A program made the translations under genes and the position numbers. Below are positions 42,561-52,500 of a stretch of DNA of 64,000 nucleotides, piece by piece. Positions within the stretch are counted from its first letter, which is position 1. Every line of letters starts with the position of its first letter. Source of the DNA: JACMQX01 sp040385105 (lineage in GTDB: Bacteria > Pseudomonadota > Gammaproteobacteria > Burkholderiales > Burkholderiaceae_C); NCBI GenBank assembly GCA_040385105.1, contig JAZKHY010000004.1:1-64000 (forward strand), in the 5' to 3' direction. Below the pieces are notes generated by a model. That model was not told where the DNA came from and did no database searches. It worked only from the letters and a program-made list of their open reading frames with translations.

Positions 42561-43895
42561 TTATCTCCGCTGGAATTCGGGGCTCGCCAATGCGAGGGCC
42601 AGGGCCTGGGCCGGACTTTCGGCCCGGTCGATCTGCTGCTGCGAACCGCTGCTCAGGTCAGCGCCCCAGGTCAGCCGGGCCAGTGCACGGGCATCGGCGG
42701 CGCCGCTGTGTGTTTGCGCGAAACGGTCAGCCCACTGCACCCGCTTGAGCACCGCATCTGGCGAGAGCCAGTCTTCGGTGCGGTCAGGCCAGCCCTGTGG
42801 CGAGGGCGCGCGGCCAGTAGCCTGGCCCATGCCCTCGATCGCGGCAAGCGTCTGCGCCACAGACGCCACCGGCAGCTTGAGCATGCGGTGCGCCGACAGA
42901 ACACATTCTTCGGGGCGCTTGAACTTGGCCGCGTGGTCGGGCTTCCAGGCAAGGTTATGGCCAAAGAGCGTGGCGGCCACAGCGCGCAAATCGCCGTCGC
43001 TGGCGCGAAAGCGGGCCGCCACTGCGTCGATCAGTGCTGCGGGCGGATCGTCGGTGACGAAGTGGCGGGCCAGCTTGGTGGCGACAAACTTCGAGCACGA
43101 CGGATGGCGCGACAGATCGCCCAGCAACATGTCCAGTGCCCCCGGGCCCTCGGGGTAGGTCTTGCCCATGACAGTCTTGGTGCCGGGCTGGTGCAGCAGG
43201 GCAATGAACTCCGCGCGTCCGCCGGCCTGGGGCTGCACCGTCCAGCCTGTGAGCAGCTTTGCCGCCTCGGTCACGTCCTGCTGGGTGTAACCGCCATTCA
43301 CGCCAAGCGTGTGAAGCTCCAGCAATTCACGGGCAAGGTTTTCGTTCAGGCCTTTCTCGCGGCGCCTGCCTGCACGCGAGTCGGGGCCGATGGACTGCGC
43401 ATTGTCCAGGTACAGCAGCATTGCAGGATGCAGCACGGCGGCGCGGGCCAGGTCGCTGAAGCGGCCGAACGCATTCGGGCGGATGGCCTCGTTCTCGTGA
43501 GGCCACACCAGCGCAAGCATGGTGCCCTTTGTGGCTGCAACGCAGAAGTGGTTGCTCCAGAACTGCACCCAGCGCTCGGCAACGGGCGCGGGTGTGGCAA
43601 TGACATGCTGCCAGCGGCGCTCCAGCGCCTTGAGGTTCGCCTGCCGCAGCTGCTGGCGCGAAGGCGTCATGACGCCCAGCGGGTCCTGCCCAGCCTGCAT
43701 GGCGGGTTGCAATGCGGCCCGCAGGACCTCACGCGTCATCACGACCGCCTGGGCACTGTCCAGCAGACCGGCGCTGTCAAACGCCGCCGGCTGGCCGAAC
43801 TGCGCCAGCACCCAGCCGCGCGGGTCGGACTGGATGGCGCGCGTGCCGGTCTCGGAGTAACCGAAGCGGTGGGAGGCAATGGTTGCAGCTTGCAT
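42561..43895 (-). CDS. DUF1800 family protein
   Basis: 444 residues; start at 43895 (MQAATIASHRFGYSETG). DUF1800 blocks: RFGYSETGTRAI, WVQFWSNHFCVAATKG, NENLARELLELHTLGVNGGYTQQDVTEAAKLLTGW-type sequence and HPSCSKFVATKLARHFVTDDPP. No signal peptide is evident. First gene of the operon DUF1800-DUF1501-DUF3106-ECF sigma-membrane protein. Its function is unknown. Confidence 0.92.
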   Translation of the reverse strand: MQAATIASHRFGYSETGTRAIQSDPRGWVLAQFGQPAAFDSAGLLDSAQAVVMTREVLRAALQPAMQAGQDPLGVMTPSRQQLRQANLKALERRWQHVIATPAPVAERWVQFWSNHFCVAATKGTMLALVWPHENEAIRPNAFGRFSDLARAAVLHPAMLLYLDNAQSIGPDSRAGRRREKGLNENLARELLELHTLGVNGGYTQQDVTEAAKLLTGWTVQPQAGGRAEFIALLHQPGTKTVMGKTYPEGPGALDMLLGDLSRHPSCSKFVATKLARHFVTDDPPAALIDAVAARFRASDGDLRAVAATLFGHNLAWKPDHAAKFKRPEECVLSAHRMLKLPVASVAQTLAAIEGMGQATGRAPSPQGWPDRTEDWLSPDAVLKRVQWADRFAQTHSGAADARALARLTWGADLSSGSQQQIDRAESPAQALALALASPEFQRR

Positions 43896-44003
43896 GGCTT
43901 GACGCCTTGTGTGTGGATGACGCAGGTGCGCCCGTGAGTTTGAACCCGCGAGCGGGCGCTCTCTTACGCCATGCCCCTGCAAGGCAGTCGGGATTGCGCC
44001 GCT

Positions 44004-44681
44004 TCAGGCCAGGCCGGGCGCGGGTTCCACCCTGGCCAGTTTCGACTGGTCGTACACAGGCTGCGGCGGCAGGTCGGCCAGGTGCTGAACATCGGCCCAG
44101 CCGAGGATGTCGATCGCATCGCCGTTGAAGCGCACACGGTTCAGCCCCGCATTGGGAATGTCGCTCTGCCTCGGGCCGCTGAGGTCCAGCGCGCGGGCGG
44201 TACGGTAGACCATGTCGAGCACGCCGCCGTGGGTCACGACCAGCAGGGTCTGGCCGGGGTGGGCTGCGACCAGCCTGCGCACGGCCTGCATCACCCGCGC
44301 ATGGAACTGCCGCGTGCTCTCGGCGCCGCCGTCAAACGCATAGTCGGCGTCAAACTGCGTCCACCTGTCCCAGGCTGACGGGTGCTGCGCCTTGATGTCG
44401 TCCACCCGCATGCCGTCCACCAGCCCGAAGTTCTGCTCGCGCAGCCCTGCATCTGCCACGCCCTGCAGCATGAGCTGCCTGGCCACCGGCTCGGCGGTCT
44501 GCTGCGTGCGGATCAGGTCGCTGGCATAGAGATGCTGCACCTGCTCGCCCGCAAGCCGCTGCGCCAGGCGCCGCGCCTGCTCATGCCCCACCGCATTGAG
44601 CGGCACGTCCACCTGGCCCTGGAAACGGAACTCCCGGTTCCAGTCTGTTTCGCCGTGGCGGATGAGGATGAGTTCGGTCAT
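44004..44681 (-). CDS. Histidine phosphatase family protein (phosphoglycerate mutase-like)
   Basis: 225 residues. The catalytic LIRHGETDWN motif is at 7-16, the second Arg in LYASDLIRTQQTA, Glu in the AFDGGAESTRQFHARV segment and the distal His in LLVVTHGGVLDMVYR. It is likely a broad phosphatase (GpmB/CobC-like) rather than a glycolytic mutase. No cobalamin genes are nearby. It lies 17 bp downstream of the LysR gene on the same strand. Confidence 0.92.
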   Translation of the reverse strand: MTELILIRHGETDWNREFRFQGQVDVPLNAVGHEQARRLAQRLAGEQVQHLYASDLIRTQQTAEPVARQLMLQGVADAGLREQNFGLVDGMRVDDIKAQHPSAWDRWTQFDADYAFDGGAESTRQFHARVMQAVRRLVAAHPGQTLLVVTHGGVLDMVYRTARALDLSGPRQSDIPNAGLNRVRFNGDAIDILGWADVQHLADLPPQPVYDQSKLARVEPAPGLA

Positions 44682-44698
44682 CAGACGATTATCCCTGC

Positions 44699-45601
44699 TC
44701 AGCGTTCACGCCGGCGCGCGAAGGCGGCTGCCAGCTCTGCGCGGCAACGCTGCATCGGCCGTGAAAACGCGGCCTTGCGCCGCCAGAACAGGGCAAGCTT
44801 GAGGTTCCACGTGGCGGCCGGGGCCGGCAGCGGCACGAGGCCCGCCCCCATCGACGAAGACAGCATTTCCTGCGTCAACACGGTGACGAGGTTCGTGTTC
44901 CTGACCAGCGCCGCGAAGATGGCCGGCGTCGCGTCAGACTGCACATAGACCTGGGGCGGCTCCAGCCCGGCGTTGCGGAACATGGCGACCACCCACTGCG
45001 TCAGCGACACATCCTGCGGTGGCAGGAGCCAGCTCTGCCCTGACAGGTCTTCCAGCGTGAACTGCCGGCGCGTCAGCGCATGGCCGCGCCGCACGACGAC
45101 GGCGCTCACCATGGTGCCGAGCACCGACCAGGACAGGTCCGGGTGCGGTTCGTCGGGCATGGCCGCAATGGCCAGGTCAAGCTGGCCCGCGCGCAGGTCG
45201 CGCAGCAGCGTGGAGCTCAGCTGCACATGCATGTCAAAGCGCAGCGCTTCCTGCGCGGCGGAAAAATGCGTCAGCACCGGCGCGACCACGGATTCAACAA
45301 GCGCGGGCACCACGCCCAGCCGTATCAGCCCGGAGTCACCCGCCTTGTGGTCCGCAATCTCGTTGCGGATGTCGCCCACCAGGCTGTCCAGTGCGCCGCC
45401 GCGTTCGTAGAACACCTTGCCGATCGACGTGAGCGCGACCCCGCGCGGCGTGCGCTCGAACAGCTTCACGCCCAGGGCTGTTTCCAGCCGCCGCACGGCC
45501 TTTGTCAGCGCCGGCTGCGTAATGCCCAGCGCCTGCGCGCCGGCATGCAGGCTTCCGGCATCGGCGGCCTTGAGGAATGCGTGGACATCCTTGATCTGCA
45601 T
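44699..45601 (-). CDS. LysR-family transcriptional regulator
   Basis: 300 residues. The helix-turn-helix is at about 18-37 (GSLHAGAQALGITQPALTKAVRRLE), followed by the linker helix and a periplasmic-binding-like effector domain (about 90-295). It is divergent from a Bug-type binding-protein gene at 45780, the usual arrangement for LysR control of that gene and the linked AtuA-like gene. The effector is probably an organic acid, judged only by the neighbours. Confidence 0.92.
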   Translation of the reverse strand: MQIKDVHAFLKAADAGSLHAGAQALGITQPALTKAVRRLETALGVKLFERTPRGVALTSIGKVFYERGGALDSLVGDIRNEIADHKAGDSGLIRLGVVPALVESVVAPVLTHFSAAQEALRFDMHVQLSSTLLRDLRAGQLDLAIAAMPDEPHPDLSWSVLGTMVSAVVVRRGHALTRRQFTLEDLSGQSWLLPPQDVSLTQWVVAMFRNAGLEPPQVYVQSDATPAIFAALVRNTNLVTVLTQEMLSSSMGAGLVPLPAPAATWNLKLALFWRRKAAFSRPMQRCRAELAAAFARRRER

Positions 45602-45779
45602 GATCGCTGCGGCTCCTCCTGCGGCCCTGTGGCTGCTGCACCCATGCCGGGTGATTCCATCTGGTTATCAACAATGCACCGATTGTAGGCACCGGAACGG
45701 GCTGCCCTTGCCCATAATCCGCACGAACGGGCACCGGGCCGGACGGCGCGGGCACCGTGGCGACAACACAGGAGACAAG

Positions 45780-46781
45780 ATGAAACGACTCATTCCCGCC
45801 GCCGTCGGCATTGCCTTGCTGGGGCTCACCGCTGCCATGGCGCCCGCACCGGCCGCCGCGCAACCATCGCAGGCCGCGCCCGCCGCGCAGGCCTGGCCCG
45901 CAAAGCCGGTGCGCGTCGTGCTCCCCTACCCCGCCGGCGGCAACACCGACGTGATCGCCCGCGAAGTCATGCGCGAGGTCTCCGCGCGCATGGGCCAGCA
46001 GTTCGTTGTGGACAACAAGCCCGGCGCCAACGGCAACATCGGCACCGACATCGTGGCCAAGGCCGCCCCGGACGGCTACACCTTCGCGGTGGTCATCGGG
46101 GCGTTCGCACTGAGCCCGTCTCTCAGCAAGTCACTGCCCTACAGCCAGCGCGACCTGGCGCCGGTGTCGCTGATGACGCGCACCTCGCTCGTGCTCGTCT
46201 CCAGCCAGGAACTCGCGCCGAAGACGTTCGAAGAACTGGTCAAGGCAGGCCGCGCCAAAAGCCAGCTGACGTTCGCCAGCAGCGGCGCCGGCTCGGCCGC
46301 CCACCTGCTGGGCGTTCGCTTTGCGAAGGCGGCCGACTTCAAGGGAGCACACGTTCCCTACAAGGGCTCGACAGACGCGGTCAACGACCTGGTGGCCGGC
46401 CGGATCGACTTCATGTTCGACGCCGTGTCCGCCATGGGCGGGCTGGTCCGCCAGGGCAGGCTGCATGCGCTGGCGGTAACGGGCACCACCCGCTCGGCGC
46501 AACTGCCCGGCGTGCCGACCATCGGTGAGCTGGGCTACCCGCAGCTGGCCACCAGCGCATGGTCAGGCGTGCTGGCGCCGGCGCAAACGCCGCGCACCAT
46601 CATCAACCGGCTCGCCACCGAGATTGCAGCGGCGCTGAAGGCGCCCGCCGTGAAGGAAAAGCTTGCGGGCATCAGCACCGACACCGTCGGCAGCACACCG
46701 GCCGAATTCGAAGCCTTCATCGCCGAAGAGACGCGCACCGGCGCGGAGGCCATCCGGCAAGCGGGCATCGTCCCCGAATGA
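45780..46781 (+). CDS. Bug-type (tripartite tricarboxylate transporter) substrate-binding protein
   Basis: 333 residues; AGGAG stands six bases before the ATG. A signal peptide ends near AAAQP. TctC/Bug motifs are present: WPAKPVRVVLPYPAGGNTDVIARE, NKPGANGNIGTDIVAKA, PDGYTF and VPYKGSTDAVNDLVAGRIDFMFD. It binds a carboxylate in the periplasm. No TctA/TctB membrane genes are nearby, as is usual for orphan Bug proteins of Burkholderiales. The next gene overlaps it by four bases. Confidence 0.93.
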   Translation: MKRLIPAAVGIALLGLTAAMAPAPAAAQPSQAAPAAQAWPAKPVRVVLPYPAGGNTDVIAREVMREVSARMGQQFVVDNKPGANGNIGTDIVAKAAPDGYTFAVVIGAFALSPSLSKSLPYSQRDLAPVSLMTRTSLVLVSSQELAPKTFEELVKAGRAKSQLTFASSGAGSAAHLLGVRFAKAADFKGAHVPYKGSTDAVNDLVAGRIDFMFDAVSAMGGLVRQGRLHALAVTGTTRSAQLPGVPTIGELGYPQLATSAWSGVLAPAQTPRTIINRLATEIAAALKAPAVKEKLAGISTDTVGSTPAEFEAFIAEETRTGAEAIRQAGIVPE

Positions 46782-48604
46782 GCACGGCAACCCCGGACCG
46801 CAGCGCGCCGCCAGTGCGCATCGGCGGCGCCTGCGCCTTCGTCGGCGACAGCGTGCTCGGCCCGCGGCAGCTTGCCGACGTGCCCGGCATGCAGTACCTT
46901 GTGTTTGACTACCTCGCCGAGATGACGATGTCCGCTTTCGTGCAGGCGCGCCGGGGCAATGCCGCGCTGGGCTACGCGACGGACTTCGTCGATGTGGCGC
47001 TGCGCGAGCTGCTGCCGCGCTGCGCGCAGCGTGGCATCAAGCTGGTCGCCAACGCGGGCGGCCTGAACCCCCGGGCCTGTGCCCAGGCCTGCGAGGCGCT
47101 GCTGCGCGAGATGAATTGCGAGATGCGGGTTGCCTTTGTCGAGGGTGACGACTGCCTGGGCCTGCTGGCCGGCGGGAGTGCGGGCGACGTGCGCGACTTC
47201 TACAGCGGCGAGTCCATGCCCGCCGGCATCGACAGCGCCAACGCCTACCTCGGCGCCCTGCCCATCGCGAAGGCGCTCGACCTGGGCGCCGACATCGTGA
47301 TCACGGGCCGCATCGTCGACAGCGCCACGACGCTGGGCGTGCTGATCCACAGCTTCGGCTGGTCCGCCACGGACTACGACCTGCTGGCCGCCGGCTCGCT
47401 GGCCGGCCACCTGCTGGAGTGCGGCCCCCAGGCCACAGGCGGCACCCATACCGACTGGCGCGACGTGCCCGGCTGGGAAAACATCGGCTACCCCTTCATC
47501 GATTTCCAGGCCGATGGCAGCTTTGCCGTGGGCAAGCCGGCAGGAACAGGCGGCCTGCTCAATGTGGCGACCGTCAGCGAACAGGCCTTGTACGAAGTGG
47601 GCGACCCTGCCAACTACCTCCTGCCCGACGTGACCTGCGACTTCAGCGCCATCTCCATCACCCAGGCAGGCGACAGGGTGCTGGTGTCGGGTGCGCGCGG
47701 CCATGCACCCGGCCCGGATTACAAGGTGTCGGCCACCTGGCAGGACGGCTACCGCTGCGTGGCGCAGGTCGCGGTATTCGGCATTGATGCGCTGGCCAAG
47801 GCCCGCCGCACCGGCGAGGCCCTGCTGAACCGTGTCCGCGCGATGCTGCTGCATGAAGGCCTGCCCGACTTCGAGAAAACTGCGGTCAGCGTGATCGGCG
47901 CCGAGGACGGCTACGGTCCCCGTGCGCACCGGCACATGTTGCGCGAGGCCATCGCCCGCGTGGCGGTTACGCACACCATGTCAAAGGCGCTGGACATCTT
48001 CTCGCGCGAGTCGCGCGCCGCCGGCGTTTCCTGGGCGCCCGGCACCACCGCCGGCAGCGCGCTCACACTGAACAGCCGTCCGCCGGTCGAGCCGCGTTAC
48101 CGGCTCTTCGCATGCCTGCTGCCGAAGGCGATGCTCCAGGCGCCGACGGTGGTCATGGAAGGGCGAAGTGCAACGGTCGATGTCCCTGTGGCTGCGGAAG
48201 TTTCCGGCAAGCGCGCGCTTGCGCCACCGCAGGCCGCAACCGCGACATCGCCCCTGCCCTCCGGAGGCCCCCTCGTTGAAGTGCCGCTGATCCGCGTCGC
48301 CTATGCCAGGTGCGGCGACAAGGGAAACAACTCGAACATCGCGGTGTTCGCGCGTGAGCCCCGGTTCCTGCCGTACATCGAGGCTTCGCTGCAAGATTCA
48401 GACGTGCAGGCCTGGTTTGCCCACCTCATCCACGGCCGCGTTGAACACTACCGGATCCCGACCCTGAACGCGGTGAATTTCATGCTGTACGAGGCGCTTG
48501 ACGGCGGCGGCCCGACATCGCTGCGCACCGACCCGCTGGGCAAGGGCATGGCGCAGATGATCCTGGAAATGCCGGTGCGCGTACCGGCAGGCTGGGCAGG
48601 CTAG
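46778..48604 (+). CDS. AtuA-like (DUF1446) acyclic terpene utilisation family protein
   Basis: 608 residues, full length. The large N-terminal DUF1446 domain (about 13-460) begins VRIGGACAFVGDS and includes LVANAGGLNPRACAQACE, DIVITGRIVDSATTLG and LECGPQATGGTHTDW. A small C-terminal AtuA ferredoxin-like domain (about 505-600) has VAYARCGDKGNNSNIAVFA. AtuA acts with AtuC/F and D in catabolism of citronellol-like terpenes in Pseudomonas, but the reaction of this family is not settled. It overlaps the Bug gene by four bases; no AtuC/F genes are present, so a different acid is likely. Confidence 0.88.
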   Translation: MSTATPDRSAPPVRIGGACAFVGDSVLGPRQLADVPGMQYLVFDYLAEMTMSAFVQARRGNAALGYATDFVDVALRELLPRCAQRGIKLVANAGGLNPRACAQACEALLREMNCEMRVAFVEGDDCLGLLAGGSAGDVRDFYSGESMPAGIDSANAYLGALPIAKALDLGADIVITGRIVDSATTLGVLIHSFGWSATDYDLLAAGSLAGHLLECGPQATGGTHTDWRDVPGWENIGYPFIDFQADGSFAVGKPAGTGGLLNVATVSEQALYEVGDPANYLLPDVTCDFSAISITQAGDRVLVSGARGHAPGPDYKVSATWQDGYRCVAQVAVFGIDALAKARRTGEALLNRVRAMLLHEGLPDFEKTAVSVIGAEDGYGPRAHRHMLREAIARVAVTHTMSKALDIFSRESRAAGVSWAPGTTAGSALTLNSRPPVEPRYRLFACLLPKAMLQAPTVVMEGRSATVDVPVAAEVSGKRALAPPQAATATSPLPSGGPLVEVPLIRVAYARCGDKGNNSNIAVFAREPRFLPYIEASLQDSDVQAWFAHLIHGRVEHYRIPTLNAVNFMLYEALDGGGPTSLRTDPLGKGMAQMILEMPVRVPAGWAG

Positions 48605-49575
48605 CCTTCAAATTGGGGATGAAACTGCCTGATGCGGTTCATGGCCATCGCCGCCGCCGCCGTGCGCGTCTCGACGCCGAGTTTGGCGAAGACGCGCTCC
48701 AGGTGCTTCTTAACCGTCATCGGGCTGGTGCCCAGGATGTCACCGATGTCGCGGTTGATCTTGCCCTTGACGACCCAGTACAGCACCTCCGCCTCGCGGG
48801 CGGTGAGCTTGAACGACAGGCTCATCGACTCGATGATGCTGGCGTCGGAGACCTCGCGCATCACGATCAGCCAGTCATCGTCCCCGGCCTGCTGGTGCAG
48901 CCGGAAGGTCAGGCGGCGCGCGCCCTGCTCGATGGCCAGGCGCGGCGGCTCGGCATGGGCTGCCAGCAGCGGCAGCTGGTGGCGCAGCCAGGCCTGCACC
49001 TGCTCGGGCGCGTTGGGTGAAGGCGCGCCGAAGTACGACTGCAGCAGCTCGCGGGCCAGCGGCGTCTGCCACATCAGCCGGCCGTCGCTCGCGCGTACCG
49101 TGATGCTGGCGTAGCCGAAGGCATCCAGCGCATTGCGCGTCTGCCGCGCCTGGCGCGCGCCCTGCATGTGCACATTCATGCGGGCCAGCACCTCCTTGGG
49201 CTTGATCGGCTTGGTCACGTAGTCCACGCCGCCCGCCTCCAGTGCCGCGACCAGGTGCTCGGTCTCGGTCAGCCCGGTCATGAAGATGATGGGGATGTGC
49301 GCCGTGGCGGGTGCGGACTTCAGCCGCTTGGCCACCTCGAAGCCGTCCATGCCGGGCATCATCGCGTCCAGCAGCACAATGTCGGGCAGGGCCTGCGCGG
49401 CTCGCTGCAGCGCCGCCTCGCCGTGGGTGGCCACGAGCACCGTGTAGCCGGATTCGTCGAGCGCATCGTGCAGCACCGACAGGTTGTCGGGCACGTCGTC
49501 CACGATCAGCACCACCTCGCTGTTGGCGCGGTCCAGCTTCTGGTCGAGCGTGGTGTCAGGTCGGTTGGGGAGCAT
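48601..49575 (-). CDS. Response regulator with LuxR-type DNA-binding domain
   Basis: 324 residues. A receiver domain (about 20-135) has the acidic pair VDD, phospho-acceptor LLDAMMPG (Asp70), FMTGLTE and Lys in VTKPIKP. A PAS-like middle segment follows (about 150-250). The C-terminal LuxR helix-turn-helix (about 255-320) has LTAREAEVLYWVVKGKINRDIGDILGTSPMTVKKHLERVF. The first 20 bases overlap the end of the permease-kinase gene upstream, so the two are co-translated and the regulator is its likely partner. Targets could include the divergent urease operon. Confidence 0.93.
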   Translation of the reverse strand: MLPNRPDTTLDQKLDRANSEVVLIVDDVPDNLSVLHDALDESGYTVLVATHGEAALQRAAQALPDIVLLDAMMPGMDGFEVAKRLKSAPATAHIPIIFMTGLTETEHLVAALEAGGVDYVTKPIKPKEVLARMNVHMQGARQARQTRNALDAFGYASITVRASDGRLMWQTPLARELLQSYFGAPSPNAPEQVQAWLRHQLPLLAAHAEPPRLAIEQGARRLTFRLHQQAGDDDWLIVMREVSDASIIESMSLSFKLTAREAEVLYWVVKGKINRDIGDILGTSPMTVKKHLERVFAKLGVETRTAAAAMAMNRIRQFHPQFEG

Positions 49576-52500
49576 GGGGTGATTGTGGCGCCTGCTGCAG
49601 GATGCGGCTCATGGCCTCGAACTGGAACTGCCTGGCGAGTTCCCGCATTTCCGCCACAAAGCCGGTAGTGGCCGGGTGCGCAGCCTCCATCTCGTCCAGC
49701 TGGTTCATGATGCCGCGATAGTAGCCCAGTGTCACCACCTCGGTCAGCGAGGCCAGTTGCGCGGGCGGCGGGTAGACGCGCGCGGCGCGCGGCGGCTCAA
49801 CGGCGGCAGGCCCCTGCGGCACCGGCGTGTCCACCCAGGTCAACGACAGGTGGCGCTCCAGCCAGTCGAGCAGTTCGGCGTGACGCACCGGCTTGAGGAT
49901 GAAGTCCTCGGGGCGGATGCCGACGTCGTTGTCCAGGCCCTTGTCAAAGGCATTGGCCGAGACAATGGCAATGTGGATGCCAGCATCTTCCCCAAGCGGC
50001 GCGGTATGAAGGGCCCGCACGCGGCGGATCGTCTCCCACCCGTCAATGCCCGGCATGGCCAGGTCCATCAGGATCACATCCGGCTGGTAGCCCGCTGCCA
50101 GCAGGTCCAGGCAGTCATGGCCGCTGGCGGCCACGCGCAGTTCAAAGCCCAGCGGCTCCAGCAGGCTCACCAGCAGGTCGCGGTCGGACTCCTCGTTGTC
50201 CACCACCAGGACGCGGCGGCGCGCGCCGGTGTAGCCGCGCCGGGGTTTGGGTGCCTGCACCGCCACGGCCTGCGCACCGGGCTTCACATGCACTTCCGGC
50301 AGGAACAGCTTCACGCGGAACACCGAGCCCACGCCCGGCGTGCTGGTGGCCGTGAGCTCGCCGCCCATCAGGTCAGTCAGCATCTTCGCAATGGTCAGGC
50401 CCAGGCCCGCGCCAGGCGCAGAAGGCCCGGCGGTGGCAGCGCGGGTGAAGGGCTCGAAGATGCGGTCCATCTCCTCGGCCGTCAGGCCCGGCCCGGTGTC
50501 TTCAATCTCGATGCTGGCCATCTCGCGCGCATGCCGCAGCCGGAATGTCACGCTTCCTGCCGCCGTGAACTTGATGGCATTGCCCAGCAGGTTGATGAGA
50601 ATCTGCCGCACCCGCTTTTCGTCCGCCCGCACCACCTCGGGCAGCACGCCGCCGGCCTCGAAGTGAAAGTCCAGCCCCTTGCCTGCTGCCTGCAGCTCGA
50701 ACATGCCGGCGATCTCGTGCACCACGTCCGAGAACTGCATCGGCTTGACGTTGAGCGTGAGCTTGCCGGCCTCGATGCGCGCGATGTCCAGCGTGCCCTC
50801 GATGAGCGACAGCAAATGCTCGCCGCCGCGCCGGATGACGTTGACCGCCTGCTTGCGGTGCGGCGGCACCGACGCGTCTTCGCCCATGAGCTGCGCATAG
50901 CCCAGGATGCTGTTGAGCGGTGTGCGCAGCTCATGGCTGATGGCGCTGATGTAGCGGCTCTTGGCCTGGTTGGCCTGGTCGGCCGCATGGCGTGCCTGCT
51001 CGGCCGTCACCCTGGCCTGCTGCAGGGCTTCATCGGTCTGGCGGTGTGACTCGATTTCCTTCATCAGCAGGTGGGTCTGCCGGTTGGACTCTTCCTGCGC
51101 CACCTGCCGGCTCTTGTGCGCCAGCACCAGCCACCATGCGACGATGCCGGCGGTGACCAGCAGCGCCATGTAGGCCTTGAGGAAGCCCGACTTCAGCGCG
51201 GCCTCGGGCGCGTCGAGGATCTGCGTGTCGGTCAGGGCTTCGGTCAGCGCGCGCAGCTCCTGGTGGTACAGCAGGCCGAACACCGTGGCCAGCAGCGGCA
51301 CGATGATGATCATGAGCAGGATGAAGTGGCCCAGGCCCGTGTCCAGGTACGGCCAGATGCGTTTGGGCAGGGCCCAGCGCAGCGCGGCAGACCACTGGTG
51401 CGACAGGCTGGCGTCGGGCTTGCACAGGTCGCCGCAGCGCGCGTCCAGCGTGCAGCACAGCGAGCAGATCGCACCCTGGTAGGCCGGGCAGTGCGCCATG
51501 TCGGGGCCTTCGTATTCGCGCTCGCAGATCACACAGCGCTGCACGGAATACCGCTTGTAGCTGCCGCCGTCCGTTCCGCCCTGCGGGCTTGAATCCCGTG
51601 CGATGTAATAGCGCCCCCTGGTGTACCAGGCAATGGCGGGCGCCGCTGCAAACGCAACCGCCATGGCAATGACGGCCGAGAAAGCCTGCGCCGTCGGCCC
51701 GAAGAAACCCAGGTGCGCCGAGATGGACAGGACCGACGCCAGCGCCATGGCGCCCACGCCCACGGGGTTGATGTCGTACAGGTGCGCCCGCTTGAACTCG
51801 ATGCCCTTGGGCGACAGGCCCAGCGGCTTGTTGACGACCAGGTCTGCCACCACCGCCATGATCCAGGCGATGGCGATGTTGGAGTACAGGCCCAGCACGT
51901 CGCCCAGCGCCTGGAACACATTCATCTCCATCAGCATGAAGGCGATCAGCGTGTTGAACACCACCCACACCACGCGGCCCGGGTGGCTGTGGGTGAGCCG
52001 TGAGAAGAAGTTGGACCAGGCCAGAGACCCGGCATAGGCATTGGTGACATTGATCTTGAGCTGCGAGATCACCACGAACAGCGCCGTGGCCGCCACCGCC
52101 CAGCCGTAGTTGGGAAAGACGTATTCGTAGGCCGCCAGGTACATCTGGTTCGGGTCCACCGCACGGTCCAGCGGCACCATGTGGGTGATGGCCAGGTAAG
52201 CCAGGAAGGCGCCGCCCAGCATCTTGATGACACCCAGGATCACCCAGCCCGGCCCGCCGGCCAGCACGCCGAACCACCAGCGCTTTCTCGTTGCGGGCGT
52301 CTGCACCGGCATGAACCGCAGGTAGTCGGCCTGCTCGCCCATCTGGGTGATCAGCGCAATGCCCACCGTCAATGCAGCACCAAACAGGTGCATATCAAAG
52401 GACGAGGTGAAACCCTTCTCCCCTTTGTAGTGCGTTATTCCGTTGAATGCACCAGGATCGTTTGCAAACACATAGATAAAGGGCACCACGAGCATGAACA

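Noticed and set aside
40257..43937. A 1226-codon open frame on the plus strand
   Set aside because: It is antisense to the DUF1800, DUF1501, DUF3106 and sigma genes. Its product is low-complexity (His, Gln, Arg, Ala) with no domain, typical of high-GC shadow frames.
45602..45779. LysR-type T-N11-A operator between the divergent genes
   Set aside because: Only weak matches (GGT-N12-ACC) were seen, not enough to call a site.
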